Positions 28,483-37,255 of a DNA stretch of 64,000 bases are shown here, in pieces (the first letter of the stretch is position 1; the number at the start of each line of letters is the position of its first letter). Where the stretch lies: contig NZ_MINL01000001.1 in NCBI RefSeq assembly GCF_001882345.1, positions 623,944 through 687,943 of the forward strand, given 5' to 3'. The notes under the pieces are model-generated. The model saw only the letters and a list, made by a program, of their open reading frames with translations, was not told the origin of the DNA and ran no database searches. A program made the position numbers and the translations under genes. Source of the stretch: Halomonas sp. QHL1. Lineage in GTDB: Bacteria; Pseudomonadota; Gammaproteobacteria; Pseudomonadales; Halomonadaceae.

Positions 28483-28924
28483 TTCGGCAAAGTTCCAGGT
28501 GACCAATAGGTAGCACGCGTCAGAAACAAGAAGGCGCAGCTGGAAACAATAGTTCGCCTTTCTCACCGCACCGCAGCCCTCACCAGAAACCGAAAAACCA
28601 CTCCATATAAGAATAAGGGAACTGCGGTTCAGATGGTTCTATTATGCGATACCTCACCGCGCGCAGGCTGATGCTGAGCGTTACGCTAAAGCGACCGTCA
28701 CGAGTTACCCGAATTATGGCGCTTGCTAATACAAGAGCCACAGTTTGTGTTCAACCACGAACTTATTGATACAGTTATTTAGATACCAAAATATGTCACT
28801 TACCGCTTGTTTCTAGGGCATGCTAATTTGGGGTCTTCTCTCACAAGATATTATTAAAAATAATTAGCTAGTGAAAAGCGTTACCGTATAAGAGATTGTT
28901 AAGTCCCGGATATTCAATTGTTGA
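28483..28924. other. Gene-free stretch beyond the island
   Basis: About 440 bases between the displaced terminator and the next stop codon. No open frame with a ribosome site, RNA fold or repeat was recognised on either strand. The right part, 28750-28910, is AT-rich. It may be a relic of an older insertion. Confidence 0.5.
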
Positions 28925-29383
28925 TCAGTAGATCTCAAGCCGGGCAATGTCTCGGCTCTGTAGGCGCGCTTCTGCATCCTGATTTGCCGCTAACTGCTGA
29001 AAGAGCTCGGCTTCCTCTGGCATATCAGCCAGCTCGGCGCGTAGTAGGTACATGTCCTTAAGAAGCTGGTGGGCCGTCATGGCGTTGGCCAGGATATCAT
29101 GCAAATCATGACAACCTGCGCATAGGGGGACACGCTCCAACACGCTTGGATGACCGAAATTCTGATGGTCGATTAACCATGTGGTGAGTAACCCCTGATC
29201 TGCATCCTCAAGATAGCTTGCCATGGCGTCGCGCATTCGCCGCTCGCGATCAGCTAAGAATACGAGTGCCATTTGCATACGCTCGTCCGAATGCTGGTTT
29301 GCCAAAGTTGTATACTGCTCTGACAGCTGATTGTGAAAATCGTAAATCCAAGTGAGTAGATCTTTTACCTGTCGAAAGGCCAT
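28925..29383 (-). CDS. Helical CxxCH protein downstream of SdhB-like gene
   Basis: Not recognised. 152 residues from the ATG at 29383 (MAFRQVKDLLTWIYDF), which has GAGAAG upstream; a start four codons earlier is possible. The chain is nearly all helical and has a ferritin-like four-helix appearance (HNQLSEQYTTLANQHSDERMQMALVFLADRERRM), with a single CAGCHDLHDI motif at about residue 90. CxxCH could hold heme c, but there is no signal peptide, so a metal site is more likely. It follows the SdhB-like gene by 35 bases on the same strand and probably shares its transcript and partner. Confidence 0.6.
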   Translation of the reverse strand: MAFRQVKDLLTWIYDFHNQLSEQYTTLANQHSDERMQMALVFLADRERRMRDAMASYLEDADQGLLTTWLIDHQNFGHPSVLERVPLCAGCHDLHDILANAMTAHQLLKDMYLLRAELADMPEEAELFQQLAANQDAEARLQSRDIARLEIY

Positions 29384-29418
29384 GTCGCTTCTCATAAATG
29401 CAGGTTGTTAAATAATAC

Positions 29419-30126
29419 TCAGCTCCCACGCGATAACAGCATTGCCTTGATATGGCCAATCGCGCGCATAGGGTTGAGTCCTTTCGGGCATACCCAGGTG
29501 CAGTTACCTATCTGGCGGCAGCGAAAAACGCTGAAAGGATCGTCGAGTTCGGCCAGTCGCTCCTCGGTGGCGGTATCGCGGCTGTCTATCAGGAAACGGT
29601 ATGCTTGTATGAGACCGGCCGGGCCGATGAATTTATCCGGGTTCCACCACCAAGAGGGGCAGGCAGAGCTACAGCAGGCACAGAGAATGCACTCGTAGAG
29701 ACCATCAAGCTTTTCGCGGTCTTCAGGGCTTTGCCGATGTTCGGTTGCTGAGGGAGGCTCGTTGTTGATTAGCCAGGGGCGAATCTTCTCGAACTGCCGA
29801 AAGAAAAGACGTTGATCTACCACCAGGTCGCGGATCACTGGCATGCCTGGTAGCGGCCGCAGGGTCAGAGTATCCGAGTTGCCCATCACCTCCTCAACGG
29901 ATGTGATACAGGCTAATCTGTTTTTGCCATTGATGTTCATACCATCGGAGCCGCATACCCCTTCTCGACAGGAACGCCGATAAGTCAGGTTAGAATCCTG
30001 CTGCTTTAGATGCTCTAGCACGTCGAGGACCATGCCCTTAAGGAGGCGCTCATCCACTTCGCGTGCTTCCATCCTCGGTTTTTCATCGAGTTCAGGGTGG
30101 TAACGGAAAAGCTGCACCTTGATCAT
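29419..30126 (-). CDS. SdhB/FrdB-type iron-sulfur protein, without SdhA, C or D
   Basis: Electron-transfer subunit of the succinate dehydrogenase/fumarate reductase class, 235 residues. All three cluster sites are complete: [2Fe-2S] in SCREGVCGSDGMN plus the later AC, [4Fe-4S] in CILCACCSSACPS, and [3Fe-4S] in CRQIGNCTWVCPKGLNP. No flavoprotein or membrane-anchor gene lies nearby, so it cannot be the canonical complex II operon. It sits downstream of narK genes and upstream of an unknown helical protein. It may serve another flavoprotein or have been recruited to anaerobic nitrate metabolism. Identity of the fold is certain; role is open. Confidence 0.85.
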   Translation of the reverse strand: MIKVQLFRYHPELDEKPRMEAREVDERLLKGMVLDVLEHLKQQDSNLTYRRSCREGVCGSDGMNINGKNRLACITSVEEVMGNSDTLTLRPLPGMPVIRDLVVDQRLFFRQFEKIRPWLINNEPPSATEHRQSPEDREKLDGLYECILCACCSSACPSWWWNPDKFIGPAGLIQAYRFLIDSRDTATEERLAELDDPFSVFRCRQIGNCTWVCPKGLNPMRAIGHIKAMLLSRGS

Positions 30127-30299
30127 TTAAACTTTCCTTGATGCAAGTAGCCTTATGCGAGGGCTTTACAGCCAGGGCGAAACCTTTCTGGAGTGTTTCG
30201 ATGAAAAGGTTTGGCAACTAGGTATTGATGATCTTCAGCACTTCATCAGTTCGGTCACTTGGCGGGGGTGAGGTTGTTAAATTCACTATTTATTTATTG

Positions 30300-30689
30300 T
30301 TATTGAAAACTGACTATTTCACCGTCTTGATCGAAGGCGAGATACGAATCAATATTTCCCACATTGATCGCTTCTACCATGCGATCCAACGGTCGTTCGG
30401 CGAGTTCGAACCCTTGATCGGTCATGGCTGCAACGAACACAATATTCCACTCAACGCCGGTAGCTTTTGATTCCTCTCGTAAATCTTTCATGTTGCTGAG
30501 CCCTTCCAGTGCCTTGTCGACACACAGCATCGGGATGAGCACTCCGCCTTTTCCCTCCTTGAAGTGTAGTCGCTGTTCCACACTGGGGTGGTCTGGTAAT
30601 TCGGCACGAGTAAAGACAAACAGCAGTCGCTGTGAATCGGGCTGTTGACGCGCCTCGTTGAGAAGGTCATTAAAGCTGGCAATGGCCAT
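30300..30689 (-). CDS. Conserved small protein of unknown function in nitrate cluster
   Basis: 129 residues starting at the ATG at 30689 (MAIASFNDLLNEARQQPDSQRLLFVFTRAELP), which has CAGGAG seven bases upstream; the longer frame to 30803 is unsupported. I recall similar proteins in Pseudomonas labelled, probably wrongly, as a ribonucleotide reductase alpha subunit. Conserved-looking stretches are VDKALEGLSNMKDLREES and WNIVFVAAMTDQ, suggesting a small alpha/beta fold. No catalytic motif is evident. It lies between narK1 and the SdhB-like gene on the same strand. Confidence 0.68.
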   Translation of the reverse strand: MAIASFNDLLNEARQQPDSQRLLFVFTRAELPDHPSVEQRLHFKEGKGGVLIPMLCVDKALEGLSNMKDLREESKATGVEWNIVFVAAMTDQGFELAERPLDRMVEAINVGNIDSYLAFDQDGEIVSFQ

Positions 30690-30826
30690 GGGGACTCCTG
30701 AAGTCATGTTACAAGAAGCAAAGATTCCGCTTAAGAGTGACGGTTCAAATTTGGCCCAACCGCCATACTTTGCGTCATTGGCAAGCGTTAGCACTGTCGA
30801 CATACTCTAATAAGTAAAGGCTGATT

Positions 30827-32122
30827 TCATAGATGATCTGCATTGGCAGTTCTTTTAGATGATGTTGATTTGTCAGTATAAATTTGGTTATTAAGAGTTG
30901 CGTAGCTACTACGCTCCGTCCACCACATCCAAATAATCGATACCAGGGTGACCCCAAAGCAGAGCATCCATACCGTAGTAGCAACGCCTGTCAGGTCGAC
31001 CAATACACCAAACATGATAGGTAGTAGAAAGCCCCCTACACCACCTGCCAACCCTACGATACCGGATACCAGCCCAAGGTTTTCATGGTAGTCGTTAGCG
31101 AGGTACTTGAAGACCGAGGCCTTGCCAATCCCCCAGGCAATGCCCACCACAAACAGTGCGCTGGTAAATAGCCATACGGGGACCCCAAAGCCAAATTCAA
31201 CCCGTTCACCGCCGCCAGTTGCTTGCACGCTATAGTAGGTTTCGGGGTAGGACATAATGAAGAGTGCAATCAAACTTGCCCAAAGGCAGGTCCATGTCAC
31301 CGTATGAGCACCAAACCGGTCAGAGAGCCAGCCGCCGAATGCACGAATGACACCGGAGGGCAGCACAAAAATCGTCGCAATCAAGGCGGCAACTTGAATG
31401 CCAAATCCGTACTCATTCATGTAATAGCGGGTTAGCCACAGCGAGACGCCGACGTAACCACCAAATACCACCGAGTAGTATTGGCAGTATTTCCAAACCT
31501 TAGGGTCATTGAGTACCTTGAGTTGATCGCGCAGCGAGACTTTTTTGGCATTGCGATGAGTAGGGTCGCTAAAGGTAAAGAACCAGAAGAGAACGGCGGT
31601 GGCGAGCATGATAGCGGCGTAAATATTGGGGACTGCCTGCCAGCCAAGCATGACGATCACTGTTGGGGCGATGAATTTAGTCACTGCCGCACCAGCATTA
31701 CCCGCACCGAAGATACCCATAGCCAAGCCCTGGCGATCCTTCTCAAACCACTTCGCTGTGTAGGTAATACCAACAGAAAAGGCCCCACCGGAGAGACCCA
31801 CAAACGCCCCCAGTACCAGAAGTTGCCAATAAGCGGTCGCGAACTGCACCATCCATATAGCAGGAACAATTACTAGCAAAACGATAAAGAAAACGGGGCG
31901 CCCGCCAAAGCGGTCGGTCATGGCACCAAGTGGCAGCCGCGCTATGGCGCCGGTAAGAATAGGCGTCGCGGTGAGAATCCCAAATTGCGTACCGTTAAGG
32001 CCTAGTTCTTCGGCAATAGGAACGCCAATTTCACCGAACATGGTCCACACCATAAAACACATGGTGAAGGCAAAGGTATTGGCAATTAATACCGCATTCT
32101 GTTTAAAGCGCTGAGTAGCCAT
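30827..32122 (-). CDS. narK1: Nitrate/nitrite transporter, NarK1 type (MFS)
   Basis: Inner-membrane major facilitator protein of 431 residues with 12 predicted helices. The nitrate-transporter signatures are present: GLSGGAFSVGITYTAKWF in helix 5 and GNAGAAVTKF, followed by GLAGGVGGFLLPIMFG in helix 11. Members with this short form act as nitrate/proton symporters, known from Paracoccus and Pseudomonas pairs. It starts 24 bases after narK2, so the two form one transcript that brings nitrate to the cytoplasmic NarG site. The C-terminus is a short polar tail. Confidence 0.9.
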   Translation of the reverse strand: MATQRFKQNAVLIANTFAFTMCFMVWTMFGEIGVPIAEELGLNGTQFGILTATPILTGAIARLPLGAMTDRFGGRPVFFIVLLVIVPAIWMVQFATAYWQLLVLGAFVGLSGGAFSVGITYTAKWFEKDRQGLAMGIFGAGNAGAAVTKFIAPTVIVMLGWQAVPNIYAAIMLATAVLFWFFTFSDPTHRNAKKVSLRDQLKVLNDPKVWKYCQYYSVVFGGYVGVSLWLTRYYMNEYGFGIQVAALIATIFVLPSGVIRAFGGWLSDRFGAHTVTWTCLWASLIALFIMSYPETYYSVQATGGGERVEFGFGVPVWLFTSALFVVGIAWGIGKASVFKYLANDYHENLGLVSGIVGLAGGVGGFLLPIMFGVLVDLTGVATTVWMLCFGVTLVSIIWMWWTERSSYATLNNQIYTDKSTSSKRTANADHL

Positions 32123-32146
32123 GGTGACCCTCTTTGGCAGAGCGTA

Positions 32147-33742
32147 TTAAGGATTTTTGATAGAGGCGTTTTTGCGCAGGTAGAACCACCAGTTGATCAC
32201 CAGGCAAATCACATAGAAAGCGGCAAAGCCGTACATAGCTATTTCCGGAGTGCCTGCATTAATTTGGTCACCGATCATCACGGGGGCGACAAAGGAGCCA
32301 TACCCAGCGATGGCGGCCGTCCAACCTAATACGGGGCCTTTTTTCTGCGCATCGAAGATAAAACCAATGCTGCGGAAGGTGGAGCCGTTACCAATACCGC
32401 TGGCGGTAAACAGCACTATAAACAACAGCATAAATAGCCAGAAATACTGGTTGGGTTCGGTGGCGTTGTAGGCAAGCATCATCACGTAGCCAGCCGAGAC
32501 CGACGCGAAGACCATCACCACCGTAATAACTTGAGTCACTTTTGATCCGCCGAATTTGTCCGCGATCCAACCACCGATAGGCCGAACTAGAGCACCGACA
32601 AAAGGGCCAATCCATGACCAGGTAAGCGCACTAGGGGCATCAGCGTTGGTGACCCGCGTAATGCTACCGTCAGCCGCGATATCCATCATGTTGCCAAAAA
32701 TAACGGTAATCGAGAGGGGAAGCGCTGCCGAAAACCCAATGAACGAGCCAAAGGTAAGAATATAGAGCAGCGTCATTGACCAAGTATGCTTATCGCGAAA
32801 AATCGTAAATTGCTTCTGTATATTCGGTTTAATCTCTTCACCAGGGAGTAGCCGGAGTAAGGTGAGCGTGAGCAGAACAGTGAGTGATAGCGCCAACCAC
32901 ATAGAGAGCCAAGTAAGTGCCACTAATCCAATGATGGTGGCCAAGATGCCCACCCCATAGAGGCCAAGAATTTTGCCGAATGCCTGGAGGGGGGTGCCGG
33001 GATTGGGGCTAATCGGACGTAGGTTGTTCATTCCAAACCAGCCAATAAATGCCAAAGGAATTAACAGCAATAGCCACACAAAACCGGCGTTCTGTATCCA
33101 CGTTTCAGTACCCGCTTCTATGCGGCCAATGAGTGTGCCGCTTGCGCTCTGTAGCTCCATCGGCCCACCTGCAAGAGCACCAAATAGGCCAACGGACATC
33201 ACCAGCGGCACTACAATTTGCATTGTAGTGACACCAAAATTGCCTAAGCCAGCATTCATGCCCAATGCATAACCCTGCTGGTGCTTTGGAAAGAAGCTGG
33301 AAATGTTGCTCATTGAACAAGCGAAATTGCCTCCACCGATGCCGGATAGCAGTGCTAGAGCTTGGAAGACCCAAAATGGCGTATTGGGATTCGTGAGTGC
33401 CCATCCGGTACCGCCAGAGGGCAACATTAATAAGGCGGTGGTAAGAAAAATAGTGTTACGCCCGCCAGCTAAGCGCAACATAAAAGCGGCGGGAATGCGA
33501 AGGGTTGCACCGGCCAAGCCAGCCGTGGCCGTTAGCGTGAAAAGTTGGTCAGTAGAGAAGGGAAAGCCCAGGTTCTGCATCTGGGTAGCGATCATCCCCC
33601 ACATCATCCAAACGGCAAAACCGACCAGCAGACTAGGTATGGAAATCCATAAATTGCGGTTAGCTATTCGCTTACCACTCTTTTCCCAAAATTCGCTATT
33701 CTCAACATCCCAATTTTCGATGTCGACATTTTTTCTGGCCAT
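32147..33742 (-). CDS. narK2: Nitrate/nitrite antiporter, NarK2 type (MFS)
   Basis: A 531-residue membrane protein, longer than narK1 because of extra loops, with 12 to 14 helices. Visible signatures are the helix-5 motif GIGGGNFACSMSNISSFFPK and the helix-11 region GYGSFVAPVMIG. By family knowledge this form exchanges nitrate for nitrite. A strong AGGGGG site precedes the ATG at 33742. The upstream gap to narL contains an inverted pair of NarL heptamers. It is the first gene of the narK2-narK1 transcript and may share a longer one with narXL. Confidence 0.9.
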   Translation of the reverse strand: MARKNVDIENWDVENSEFWEKSGKRIANRNLWISIPSLLVGFAVWMMWGMIATQMQNLGFPFSTDQLFTLTATAGLAGATLRIPAAFMLRLAGGRNTIFLTTALLMLPSGGTGWALTNPNTPFWVFQALALLSGIGGGNFACSMSNISSFFPKHQQGYALGMNAGLGNFGVTTMQIVVPLVMSVGLFGALAGGPMELQSASGTLIGRIEAGTETWIQNAGFVWLLLLIPLAFIGWFGMNNLRPISPNPGTPLQAFGKILGLYGVGILATIIGLVALTWLSMWLALSLTVLLTLTLLRLLPGEEIKPNIQKQFTIFRDKHTWSMTLLYILTFGSFIGFSAALPLSITVIFGNMMDIAADGSITRVTNADAPSALTWSWIGPFVGALVRPIGGWIADKFGGSKVTQVITVVMVFASVSAGYVMMLAYNATEPNQYFWLFMLLFIVLFTASGIGNGSTFRSIGFIFDAQKKGPVLGWTAAIAGYGSFVAPVMIGDQINAGTPEIAMYGFAAFYVICLVINWWFYLRKNASIKNP

Positions 33743-33846
33743 CTTTACCCCCTAGGCAAAAGCGCGCGTTTAGCCGCTTTTGAGGCAAAGATACGCGTAA
33801 GCGCACATAGGGGAAACGGGCGAAAAAACCTAGAAAAGCTCGGTTA

Positions 33847-33862
33847 TACCTAATGAGAGGTA
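33847..33862. promoter_or_regulatory. NarL 7-2-7 inverted heptamer pair upstream of narK2
   Basis: TACCTAA-TG-AGAGGTA: the right half is a perfect TACYYMT heptamer on the opposite strand (TACCTCT), the left half matches six of seven. The 7-2-7 layout is the known high-affinity NarL/NarP target. The centre lies about 112 bases upstream of the narK2 start. A third heptamer match (AGGGGTA, 33953-33959) lies nearer narL. Confidence 0.62.
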
Positions 33863-33981
33863 TAGGTAAATGATTGCTATGTTACTGTTTATAAAATGGT
33901 TTTAAAGAAAATAGGTAGGTAGTATAGCAAATTGTTTACCCCCAGAATTTTTAGGGGTATCCACTTAGAGTCGACTTCTTG

Positions 33982-34647
33982 CTACCTGTTAAGCCCTTCT
34001 TGAACTGACCAGACGGCTGCCTCTACTCGGGAGCGCAGACGTAATTTTTTTAGTAAGTGCTTAACGTGTACCTTTACGGTTCCTTCGGTAATGTCGAGTT
34101 TGCGTGCGATCAGTTTGTTCGACATACCAGCTGCGAGCTCTGCTAAAATCTCTTTTTCGCGCTGAGTCAGCGCGTCCACTGATTGCGTCGCCGGGGAGTT
34201 ACGTTGACTACGAAGCGCTTCAGCAAGCAGAGCAGTTAGGTTCTCGCTGACAACCATCCGCCCTTTGGCCGCCTGGCGGAGCTGGCGCACCATATCTTCC
34301 GGCTCCATATCTTTGAGCAGGTAGCCATCGGCACCACCGCGCAGTGCATCGACAACATCGTCCTCCTGGTCAGAGACTGTATACATAATGATTCGGCCAG
34401 AATATCCCCCATCGCGCAGTTGTTTGAGGGTTTCGAGTCCGTTCATTACTGGCATGTTAAGGTCAAGTAGCAGCATGTCGGGCTCTAGCTCAACGGCCTT
34501 TTCAATACCCTCTTGCGGGGAGCCGGTATCGAATATTAAATCCAGATCGTCTTCAATCTCTAGAAGTTGTCGAACCCCACGGCGCAACAGAGGGTGATCG
34601 TCAATGACCATGATAGTGGCTATTTGATCGTGGTTAGCTTTAGACAT
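33982..34647 (-). CDS. narL: Nitrate/nitrite response regulator NarL
   Basis: Response regulator of 221 residues. The receiver domain has acidic residues near the start (MVIDDHPL) and the phosphorylation aspartate at 62 (MLLLDLNMPVMNG). The LuxR/FixJ-type helix-turn-helix at the C-terminus reads LTQREKEILAELAAGMSNKLIARKLDITEGTVKVHVKHLLKKL. It begins two bases after narX ends, so it is translated with its sensor. Expected targets are the nar genes of this window, where heptamer sites are visible. Confidence 0.95.
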   Translation of the reverse strand: MSKANHDQIATIMVIDDHPLLRRGVRQLLEIEDDLDLIFDTGSPQEGIEKAVELEPDMLLLDLNMPVMNGLETLKQLRDGGYSGRIIMYTVSDQEDDVVDALRGGADGYLLKDMEPEDMVRQLRQAAKGRMVVSENLTALLAEALRSQRNSPATQSVDALTQREKEILAELAAGMSNKLIARKLDITEGTVKVHVKHLLKKLRLRSRVEAAVWSVQEGLNR

Positions 34648-34649
34648 GC

Positions 34650-36494
34650 TTATCTATTCCCTTCCTCGATAAGACGTTCAGTTTTAGGAGTAAAACTGAG
34701 ATAGATCCCAGTGCCACCTTTTGGGCGGTTTTTAAAAATGAGTTCGGCATCAATATTCTTGGCGCGATCTCGCATAATGATTAAACCGTAATGCATGGGA
34801 GGAGAGCGATCATCTTCAAGCCCAATACCATCATCTTCTATCGCAAGATGTATCGCTGCATTGCTAAACGTCAAGCTTACCTTTGCCCATCCGGCGTGTG
34901 CATGTTTAAGCGTATTGGCTAATGCTTCCCTGGTGATTTGTAACAGGTGCACCTCTTCGTTGGCACTGAGCAAGTGGGGTGGTAACTGGTAAGTCCATTC
35001 GACAGAGAATCCCAGTCTTTGGCTAAATTCATCAACGGTTTGCTGTAAAGCTGGCTGAAGTCCGGGCTTATCTAACGCTAACCGGAAAGTGCTCAATAGC
35101 TCACGTAGCTGTCGGTAAGCGCTATTCAATCCTTCACGTAAGTCACTCATTACTCCGCTCTGCTGTTCAGCGGGGAATTGCTTAGCCTGCATCCGTTCTA
35201 GTCTGGCGACCTGCATTTTGAGATAAGACAGTGACTGGGCCAGGGAGTCGTGAAGTTCCCGGGCGATGATTGTGCGCTCTTTAATCAACGAAAGTTGCTG
35301 CTGCTCTTCAATCCGCTGCTGTAGATAGATAGCGGTCGCCAGATGGTCGGTTAGTGTATTTAGTAATTGTCGCGTTGTAGCACTAGGCGCTATCTGATAC
35401 CCGACCGTCAGGTAACCAAGGATTAGATTACCGACAGCGACAGGAAGGGCTAGTGCCTCAGTATCAAACTCCAGATTCGATGCTTTTATAGGATCTTCCA
35501 AGCAGGCAAAACAGGCTAAATCACGACAGTAAAGCGGGCGTTCAGAGGAGTGAGTGGCGAGAATTTCCATGTCGTTGGCATCGTGCTCACTGCGCAGCGC
35601 CAGCACGATGGGGCCTATCTCTAGTAGATCTTCCAGCTCACGAAGCATAGGGGCAGCGCTGGCACACAAATCGTTGCCTCCACCATAAAGCGTGCGGCTT
35701 CCATTATGAATGATCTGAAGTGCCTGATTGTGGCGCTCCAGTTCCGATTGTTTAAAGATGACTCGCGCCTCCAGCTCACGGTAGCTAGTGTTGAGTTCGC
35801 TAGCCATCCGGTCAAACGTTCGCCCTAGTTGGCCTAACTCATCGTGGCTGCGAAAGTTTGAACGGTGGTGAAAATTGCGCTTTCCTGCTTCACTGCTGAG
35901 TACCATTAACTGACGTAGCGGCGTGACCAAATTATGGCGTACATCGTAAAGGGCCATTAGCAGCAAGAGGCCGATCAGGACTAAAAAAAGTACTTGAATG
36001 ATACTGATCAGGCGTACTTTTGCTTCGGAGCTGCTCTCCAGCAGCGTAACGAAGTAATCAGTGTCGACGATAAAGCGATTAAGAGCAGCTTTGGCTTGTG
36101 TAGTGTCAACTGTATTAGGGGTCGAGACTTGCTCAAGTGCGGGCATAAGAGTGTGCTGCCACTGCTGCTGAAGCTCATCTAGCTGCTCTAAAATAACTTC
36201 GTTACGGGAGAATAGTGGGCCTTCATATAGCGTCGGGCTGTCAAGACGAGTCGTCAAATTCTCTATCAATTGATTTATATTGTTAGTGTTTTCCGTCTCA
36301 GCCCTATCTTGCATCAATTCAATAATCTGAGCGCTTGTAAGCCTTAATGAGCCTGCCAAATTAATGGCTGCCGCATCACCTTTACTGCTATGAGCGATCA
36401 CCATAGTTAAGCTGATGCTGATGATGGACATACCGCTGATCGCCAGAAAGTACGCCACAATACGAGTAACGAGTGAGTGACGAAGAGATTTCAT
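34650..36494 (-). CDS. narX: Nitrate/nitrite sensor histidine kinase NarX
   Basis: Membrane sensor for nitrate. With the ATG at 36494 (GGGAG upstream) it has 614 residues: TM1 at about 10-35, a periplasmic helical sensor with the P-box (AAINLAGSLRLTSAQ) at 43-57, TM2 at about 165-185, HAMP, a GAF-like central region with a cysteine cluster (CRDLACFACLEDP), then a HisKA_3 domain with phospho-accepting His415 (ARELHDSLAQSLSYLKMQ) and an HATPase (EALANTLKHAHA, EDDGIGLED). Phosphotransfer goes to NarL, encoded next. Confidence 0.94.
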   Translation of the reverse strand: MKSLRHSLVTRIVAYFLAISGMSIISISLTMVIAHSSKGDAAAINLAGSLRLTSAQIIELMQDRAETENTNNINQLIENLTTRLDSPTLYEGPLFSRNEVILEQLDELQQQWQHTLMPALEQVSTPNTVDTTQAKAALNRFIVDTDYFVTLLESSSEAKVRLISIIQVLFLVLIGLLLLMALYDVRHNLVTPLRQLMVLSSEAGKRNFHHRSNFRSHDELGQLGRTFDRMASELNTSYRELEARVIFKQSELERHNQALQIIHNGSRTLYGGGNDLCASAAPMLRELEDLLEIGPIVLALRSEHDANDMEILATHSSERPLYCRDLACFACLEDPIKASNLEFDTEALALPVAVGNLILGYLTVGYQIAPSATTRQLLNTLTDHLATAIYLQQRIEEQQQLSLIKERTIIARELHDSLAQSLSYLKMQVARLERMQAKQFPAEQQSGVMSDLREGLNSAYRQLRELLSTFRLALDKPGLQPALQQTVDEFSQRLGFSVEWTYQLPPHLLSANEEVHLLQITREALANTLKHAHAGWAKVSLTFSNAAIHLAIEDDGIGLEDDRSPPMHYGLIIMRDRAKNIDAELIFKNRPKGGTGIYLSFTPKTERLIEEGNR

Positions 36495-36664
36495 GCAGCT
36501 CCCAGTGGTGGGGGAAACGTGTTGGCTTCTTTGCAATACTTATTCTACAAATTCATGTTAACAAATGCTTATTTTACATAATTGTAGTAAGTAAATTACT
36601 TCTTTACAGGTGAATAGTTTTGCAAAGCGCTACCTTTACGCCAAAGGCGTTAGTAACCGAGCGG

Positions 36665-37117
36665 CTAGTGGGGGACGGTGAGGGTGGGAATACGCATCAG
36701 CGTTGAGAGCTGTGATGTACGATCTGTTAGCAGGTCGGCAAGCGTATATTGATCCAATACACCAAGAAATGCCGAGAGCGCTTCCGCCAAAATCGGCTGC
36801 AAACGGCAAGATGGAGTGATGACGCATTTATTATCTTCGCGGAAACACTCAACCAGTGCCATCTCATGTTCGGTATCTCGGACCAAAGCCCCCAATGAAA
36901 TAGTTTCTGGCCGTCGACCCAGCAATAATCCACCACTTTTACCGCGTATGGCGGTGAGATATCCCTTCTGATTAAGCTCTTGAACGATTTTCATCAAGTG
37001 ATTACGTGAGATGGAGAACGTCTCCGCTATCTCATTGATTGTGGAGCGTTCTTCGCCCTTAACCGCGAGGTAGAGAAGTACGCGGATGGCGTAATCGGTA
37101 TAGCGAGTCAAGTGCAT
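36665..37117 (-). CDS. nsrR: Nitric-oxide-sensing repressor NsrR
   Basis: Rrf2-family repressor whose [Fe-S] cluster is destroyed by NO. The 150-residue product begins MHLTRYTDYAIRVLLYLAV, as NsrR does, with a winged helix (INEIAETFSISRNHLMKIVQEL) and the three cluster cysteines in CFREDNKCVITPSCRLQ (spacing six, then five residues). It is divergent from hmp; the perfect NsrR palindrome lies just before hmp and 104 bases before nsrR, so it may also adjust its own expression. The gap to narX (36495-36664) is AT-rich and holds one NarL-heptamer match at 36597-36603. Confidence 0.93.
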   Translation of the reverse strand: MHLTRYTDYAIRVLLYLAVKGEERSTINEIAETFSISRNHLMKIVQELNQKGYLTAIRGKSGGLLLGRRPETISLGALVRDTEHEMALVECFREDNKCVITPSCRLQPILAEALSAFLGVLDQYTLADLLTDRTSQLSTLMRIPTLTVPH

Positions 37118-37221
37118 AGAGGGCCATCAGCTCAGGTAAAACGCCATTGTACGGTCTGCGCAGGCGTGCGGAAATGATATTCGACTTCTTGTTTACGGCG
37201 AGAGTAAAGCTTGATATTTTA

Positions 37222-37244
37222 AAGATATATTTAAAATATATCTT
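37222..37244. promoter_or_regulatory. NsrR operator of hmp, perfect 11-1-11 palindrome
   Basis: AAGATATATTT, one central A, then its exact reverse complement. This matches the known NsrR consensus half AAGATGYATTT. It ends 11 bases before the hmp ATG and overlaps the likely -10 area (TTGATA at 37211 could be the -35), so bound NsrR would block RNA polymerase. Confidence 0.9.
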
Positions 37245-37255
37245 ATGGGGCGCTT

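Noticed and set aside
30215..30240. TTGATGATCTTCAG as an Fnr box for the SdhB-like gene
   Set aside because: The right half matches only weakly.
33930..33965. TACCCCC...AGGGGTA dyad as narL terminator
   Set aside because: There is no T run on the narL side; the right half is better explained as a NarL heptamer.
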